Below, piece after piece: positions 36,601-38,987 of a stretch of 38,987 nt of DNA. Each line of letters begins with the position of its first letter. Position 1 is the stretch's first letter. Both the position numbers and the translations under genes were made by a program. The notes below the pieces were generated by a model. It was not told the DNA's origin. It searched no databases and was given only the letters and a program-made list of their open reading frames with translations. Origin of the DNA: a virus; the IMG/VR virus record IMGVR_UViG_3300042371_000814, positions 1-38,987 of that record. One strand, 5' to 3'.

Positions 36601-38987
36601 CACCGGCAGCGACGACTCCCAAATCCGCCGCACGCAAATCCTGCAAGGTCTTGGCGAACTCGACGGCATCATGTCTGTCCTCCCGCCCGAAGTGCGCGGC
36701 AGGGTAGGGGGCTACACCAAGCTCGCCGGAATCGCTCCCATGGATGTCCTCAAAGACGGGGTGAAGGTCTCCGAAGTCAGCGGCATGAACGGCGCGATCA
36801 TCTCGGCGTGGATGCGCGAGGGCCAAAACATCGGGCAGGCAGGTAAGCAGGTTTCCCTACCACCAGGCTACACCGCAAGCGAGAACCTCTCCACCAAGCG
36901 GGCCGACAAGGCCATCGCCGACTTCTTCCGCGACCGCATCAAGAAGATCGACACCGAACTCGAAAAGGTGCTGGTGCGCGAATACACCGAGGCCATCACC
37001 AAGGCCGTGAAGAAATCCCGTCCGAAGGCGGGCGACAACGGAGTCCTAAAATCCACGCTGGGAGCCGAGACGCAGAAGTTCGCCGACATGGTCCAACGCG
37101 CCACACTCCTCGACGACGAGGCCACGCCCAAGCGCATGGCTGAAATCGAGGCTGCGCTCACCAACCCGGACGCCACTGCCGAGGACATCTCCGCGCTCTC
37201 CGAAGAGTGGTCGATCCTCAACACATTTGGCGACCTCGACAACCGATCCTCTGAGACGCTCGCGCAGGGACTCGACTGGCTCAAAGGCCAACTGCAAATG
37301 GGCCGCGAGGCATGGCGCATCAAGGAGCAGGCCCGCATCGACGAGCAACGAGCAAGGGCCGCAGCGACCATCGAATGGCTCGGCAAAGGCACTGCAAAAA
37401 AACGCTTCGCCGACAAGGGACTCATGCAACGCATCGCCGAGGTCGGGAACAACTACCTCCTCGATCACGCCAGCTTTGAGCAGTTCGTCACCGCCATGCT
37501 CCCGCCGGAGATCGCCGCGAACTTCTCCGAGCGTCTCCGCAAGGCCGACATGGCCGCGCAATCCTCGGAAATCCGCGATGGCAAAGGCATCCTCGATGCC
37601 GTCCGCGAAGGTGCGAAAGCTGCCAACATGTCCGCAGGCGATGCCATGCTCTGGCTCAAGGGAGATCAGAAAAATGCCGTAGCCTACCTTGAAGGCCGCA
37701 AGGTAAAGGACGAGCGCATCGCCATCGAACTCGCTCAAAAGATCGTCACCGGCGAGGCCGACCGCAGCAAGCTCACCGATGCCGATATCGAGACGCTCCG
37801 CAACGAACTCGCCGCACTCCCTGCGGACACGCAAAAAGAATTCGTCACCATCAAGCGGGTCATCTTCCGTGGCGAGGATGTGAAGCTCGACATGTCCCGC
37901 GCCAAGGCCATCCAACTCCTGCTCTCATGGAACCAACCGGATGTCCAAATCAAGATGCGAAAGGAAGGATGGACCGATGAAAGCGCCACCGACCTCAAGG
38001 CGCTCGTCAACGACCCCGTCTCCCGATCCGTTGTGAGCTACCTGCAAAGCCTCTACGGCAAAGGCGCAGGCATCGTGAATCCGGTCTACTCTCGGATGTT
38101 CGGAATGACCATGCCGCAGGTCAAAAACTACGCTCCCACCCGCTTCCTCAACGCCAAAGACTCAAAGGACATCGGCCTCGACGGGTCGCCTACAGCCACC
38201 GGCACGACTCCGGGCTTTGCCAAAACCCGTGTCACCCACTCGGCGAAGATCGCTCCGGAGGATGCCCTCACCGTGGCGCAAGGCCACATCGCCCAACAAG
38301 CGCACTGGGTCCACTTCGCCGAACTCGCCCGCGAATTCCGCGCACTGCTCTCCTCACCGGAAGTCCGCGAATCCCTCAAGCAAAAGCACGGAGATGCCGT
38401 CCTCAAAAGCGCCGAACTCTGGGCAGACCAATTGGAACAACGAGGAGGCAACAAAGCCCGCGAATCCGCATGGCTGAATCCAATCCTCGGCACGGTCCTT
38501 TCCGGCAAGGCCGTCTCCTCACTGGGATTCAGCTTGAAGACCCTCGCCATGCAGTTGGACAACACGATCCGCTTCGGCCTCGCCCTCGACATGCGACAGA
38601 TCGTCTCCGCTCTCTCCAACCCATCGACAATCACGGAGGACATTCAGACCGTGTGGGAATCCGATGCCATCCAGAACCGACTCCAAGGTGGAGCAACCGC
38701 CGAGGCTCGATTCCTATTCTCGCGCTACGCAGGCAAACCAAACTTCGGCGCAAAGATTGCCGAGGCATCGATGACTCCGATCAACTGGCTCGACTCCGCC
38801 GCGACCTCGATCTCATCGGCCATCGTCTACCGGGCCAACCTCAACGATGCCCTCGCAGCAGGCATGCCGGAGAACCTCGCCAAACAAGCCGCCCTCGACG
38901 CCGCCAGCCAAGCCATCTACCGATTCGCGCAACCGGTCAGCTTCGGACAAAAATCCATCATGGAAAACAACGGGAATGTTTTGGCAA
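30635..38987 (+). CDS. Giant polyvalent/ejected virion protein (5' 2,784 codons; continues at 1-762), 2,964 aa in total
   Basis: The largest gene; open in one frame to the end and on from base 1. It holds the gp16 position of T7. Regions by residue: helical N-terminus (1-380); hydrophobic Ala/Gly-rich part (385-475); E-E-I-H-H-V (about 782), like a metallopeptidase site lacking its first His; ParB-like domain (about 940-1033; M-S-P-D-E-F-L, D-G-R-H-R-A-T-A-A-K-E-L-G) bracketed by two motif copies; a conserved polyvalent-protein segment with N-P-D-R-H-S-F-Y-Y-D-R-A-T (1137-1256); helicase- or nuclease-like features not seen; a conserved block (1574-1912) with L-G-P-K-I-G-S-F-F-N-N-L and T-M-D-L-W-Y-T-R; helical membrane-directed C-terminus. 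Family knowledge: such proteins carry counter-defence domains into the cell. It has no lytic transglycosylase. Confidence 0.88.
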   Translation, partial: MSTLRTSVIDDETASQYYNELNTNLVEDDGTKLKALEDWADAKDSERNKREWDHLTRVYTDFDNYISDEGYSDLEEESRYRIANRQFIANQLGETVEDQNFLYPAKRDIWTQQAFGKKGLSEKETFGLIQQGVQSRNEVVQSANEIPGDIALGLFDSIGQGTAVEVPKLVSIWKERNAEKLKKLPAGWESGLLQAASDYATETEGMLRNYSEPLKQVYDHLAAVTGRDTERTGETNPKSVQEIEALADTLATMPPEVRDRAYAAVVLGAKQAGQEPKEFLEQWGESWSRTLNMFRSGSMVMQEDAAYSELQLLKEAPKVWKDTDTGKLTVYPGFDQSNAKEITPEERTELTAEAQKKFDRLQVYRELFNIADNQFDPIKKINEGGFGGFMEAMAYGSPQALAYTGMALVPGVGPWMTGAAIYSEEYNKLRLDGVNPETARSIAAPSAILQSGLERVGAKMIFGKLPAFEKLMTKIGNPARVGRAGSAGIRFGTAVVGENIVEGTQDLVTPVVQDVAAALGADVPDVDWGSTLGQWGTSRLDVLAATIPGILIGTGVATIADGKRFNDFNERLDLYRTFGMDEAAIKRVEDNQTPQDRQVALQSEYKKLTPDNIKAGISYMESKMDEAKSMQEDPNLPTITREQGENGKPVFVVRDEKGAVAYRSEEEQAAMSAITQLFKGQLLNERNVVVDLRNQWLAEDPTNVAIESDGITAQEKLEKLQAAGNVAQIEELHRRIATSPYKDTPYDQINILGEATVEDLGEMVFRGVITLNQNSRPEDAREEIHHVAVRKALMKGSVTLDTLKGWLDATETALPDKFPGLVRDNENDIVESLARVQRAYEDGKINADEEMALPASFVDYIKRMLKAFKEVLQRAVALRGAFKQGILPGDYESFLAESVGLNQQTMVDTTRERVGGELAQGTFNYSVGQRVLTDTNPYPMEDKGKWWANEDFAQRGGRIVTMSPDEFLSQVRPLEVDDASRDNIDDLKNMMQSGRKLDPLAIYADGKEDGRHRATAAKELGMDTIPVLDFRQPVSTDTRATNYSILSRYEGKQSVAVENGRAYSPIVRDLLQRRAAGEDIPRSVIDQAINDNFPAQLVDPPKAESELPSRAIIDDAINEGQRRDQIAKSNIQPGEAVTIRQDVPAMTRKGVGVVTIKGKSGNSYDAAARISDPQFILNEKKSLEIGMGGAKGPHIAIRGKWSSDQSMPADLNQWTQVGFNPDRHSFYYDRATMKQVVGGSEAYQIGNTVFVKDAQFGDGQISNISYSIGMTVAPLRRDSLSELNKKEMQKRASSAKFIHLQQVIDDVANAYGVKIESRQPVIGGWVESGQISLEVPEAILFDTDDLEMAQEMAAIVGASAPELQNAVMLWKDDDAGKDTVLEFQAKGADSALAIAKDLNNAGLNGFTYDTKTRKFSLVLAGVSPESIPKVYDYINDQSKTGNISSRGGTQARSGVAAFPSESDYRGYLQGARSRADLLQQGQREALLDVVGRAERRVDRYAAALKISEQAKKIQKKLKRPSTSALAIESELKGKQFDNIRQLGLYLDARFNKVFGKPSFEIGGQEGIDIASDAFVYDIIDGLAGDGSGMGWYDERVQETIRELSKLHPEFATDSNALAVYIGILATTSQGYTVVENFKQANKVYNEYKRTGRIPTDFKFAKSSDPINSNLAQIQGLIDEHGLDGYAEFMDQEVTGQALRDQFGKTPTGVTLKDTVRGNRVLGPKIGSFFNNLRGQFDTITMDLWYTRTMHRFLGETVVPLDSDKMQNAITKFREELKKDGVRTYGIDLTEALKDDEATVQAALTLFQRWARGDNDYTEKGYFKFPDGYKIEKAARGIFSIGGMKGAPQNKTHRQYFAKVVLEAKAKLAKLGMKLTEADMQAIIWYREKNLFARTGVANAAAKPADYLDAVMVARSGAQAQEDIDPADLEAEDGDTNYSIASQSEIDRVNRALGGMNRGPDERLKVYQRAKQKFSKLMAWNSDELAAMADTGSDDSQIRRTQILQGLGELDGIMSVLPPEVRGRVGGYTKLAGIAPMDVLKDGVKVSEVSGMNGAIISAWMREGQNIGQAGKQVSLPPGYTASENLSTKRADKAIADFFRDRIKKIDTELEKVLVREYTEAITKAVKKSRPKAGDNGVLKSTLGAETQKFADMVQRATLLDDEATPKRMAEIEAALTNPDATAEDISALSEEWSILNTFGDLDNRSSETLAQGLDWLKGQLQMGREAWRIKEQARIDEQRARAAATIEWLGKGTAKKRFADKGLMQRIAEVGNNYLLDHASFEQFVTAMLPPEIAANFSERLRKADMAAQSSEIRDGKGILDAVREGAKAANMSAGDAMLWLKGDQKNAVAYLEGRKVKDERIAIELAQKIVTGEADRSKLTDADIETLRNELAALPADTQKEFVTIKRVIFRGEDVKLDMSRAKAIQLLLSWNQPDVQIKMRKEGWTDESATDLKALVNDPVSRSVVSYLQSLYGKGAGIVNPVYSRMFGMTMPQVKNYAPTRFLNAKDSKDIGLDGSPTATGTTPGFAKTRVTHSAKIAPEDALTVAQGHIAQQAHWVHFAELAREFRALLSSPEVRESLKQKHGDAVLKSAELWADQLEQRGGNKARESAWLNPILGTVLSGKAVSSLGFSLKTLAMQLDNTIRFGLALDMRQIVSALSNPSTITEDIQTVWESDAIQNRLQGGATAEARFLFSRYAGKPNFGAKIAEASMTPINWLDSAATSISSAIVYRANLNDALAAGMPENLAKQAALDAASQAIYRFAQPVSFGQKSIMENNGNVLA
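33425..33440 (+). promoter_or_regulatory. In-frame motif copy GTTTTGACTGATACCA, left border of the ParB-like domain
   Basis: An exact consensus copy inside the giant gene, encoding V-L-T-D-T. An in-frame ATG at 33452 follows after 11 bases, the same arrangement as before true starts, so an internal product beginning at the ParB-like domain is conceivable. Confidence 0.65.
33734..33749 (+). promoter_or_regulatory. In-frame motif copy GTTTCGACTGATACCA, right border of the ParB-like domain
   Basis: Same variant as the copy before the capsid gene, in the same codon phase as the copy at 33425 (encoding V-S-T-D-T). The two are 309 bp apart (103 codons), so a cassette exchanged between them would keep the frame. 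Confidence 0.65.
38768..38987. repeat. Right copy of the 220-bp end overlap
   Basis: Repeats bases 1-220, with A at 38860 where the left copy has G (base 93). It shows that the sequence closes into a circle of 38,767 bp. The synonymous difference suggests two variants of the phage in the sample or a sequencing error. Confidence 0.95.

Noticed and set aside
1-38987. T7-type single-subunit RNA polymerase or DNA polymerase
   Set aside because: No frame on either strand shows polymerase motifs. Morphogenesis genes are T7-like, but replication appears to rely on host polymerases.
1-38987. Diversity-generating retroelement, as in the related phage BPP-1
   Set aside because: No reverse transcriptase and no template/variable repeat pair was seen near the fibre genes.
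38768-38987. Direct terminal repeats used for packaging
   Set aside because: The repeat lies inside a continuous gene and is short, with one difference; circular closure explains it better.

Overview
This window is a complete temperate podovirus (T7-like morphogenesis) written as an opened circle. The last 220 bases (38768-38987) repeat the first 220 with a single difference, so the unit length is about 38,767 bp. Every gene I can support lies on the + strand, and most genes overlap or abut (ATGA junctions). The host cannot be named from the sequence. A lipoprotein in the lysis cassette points to a Gram-negative-type envelope. Most starts have no Shine-Dalgarno sequence, and the phage tRNA does not encode CCA. 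The order of structural genes (TerS, TerL, portal, a Bbp19-like protein, scaffold, capsid) resembles BPP-1-like temperate podoviruses.

Layout, taking the circle in order. 801-1746: lysis (holin, lipoprotein, CHAP endolysin). 1724-2968: integration module, with an attP candidate carrying the 3' half of a tRNA-Leu(CAA), direct repeats on both sides, a terminator and a tyrosine integrase. 2972-4405: small membrane proteins and a control block (two ribbon-helix-helix proteins with two copies of a perfect palindrome, and an excisionase-like HTH protein). 4491-9532: recombination and replication (RecT annealase, Cas4/RecB-type exonuclease, zinc-ribbon microprotein, replication-initiator-like protein with a lambda-like iteron plus purine tract, DnaC-like loader, stand-alone sigma region-4 protein, SSB-like protein, RusA-like resolvase). 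9587-16305: packaging and head genes, with a tRNA-Met gene and a structured leader just before the capsid gene. 16380-20952: three adjacent genes that together carry six tandem T7-gp11-like gatekeeper modules. 20949-24360: fibres and a repeat-rich spike. 24544-30631: nozzle, GNAT-like protein and internal virion proteins. 30635 through the end and on to 762: one gene of 2,964 codons for a giant polyvalent/ejection protein, interrupted only by the ends of the window.

The most unusual feature is a 16-bp motif, GTTTTGACTGATACCA, dispersed at module boundaries: before holin, SSB, TerS, portal, scaffold and capsid genes, once just after the tRNA, once inverted inside a gene, and twice in frame inside the giant gene, where the two copies bracket a ParB-like domain. 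It contains TTGAC, the sequence read by sigma region 4, yet has no -10 box, and the phage carries an AT-rich, stand-alone sigma region-4 protein whose own 3' end is a copy of the motif. I propose either a phage-specific late-regulation system or a set of short module-joining sequences. The two are not exclusive, and both are inference.
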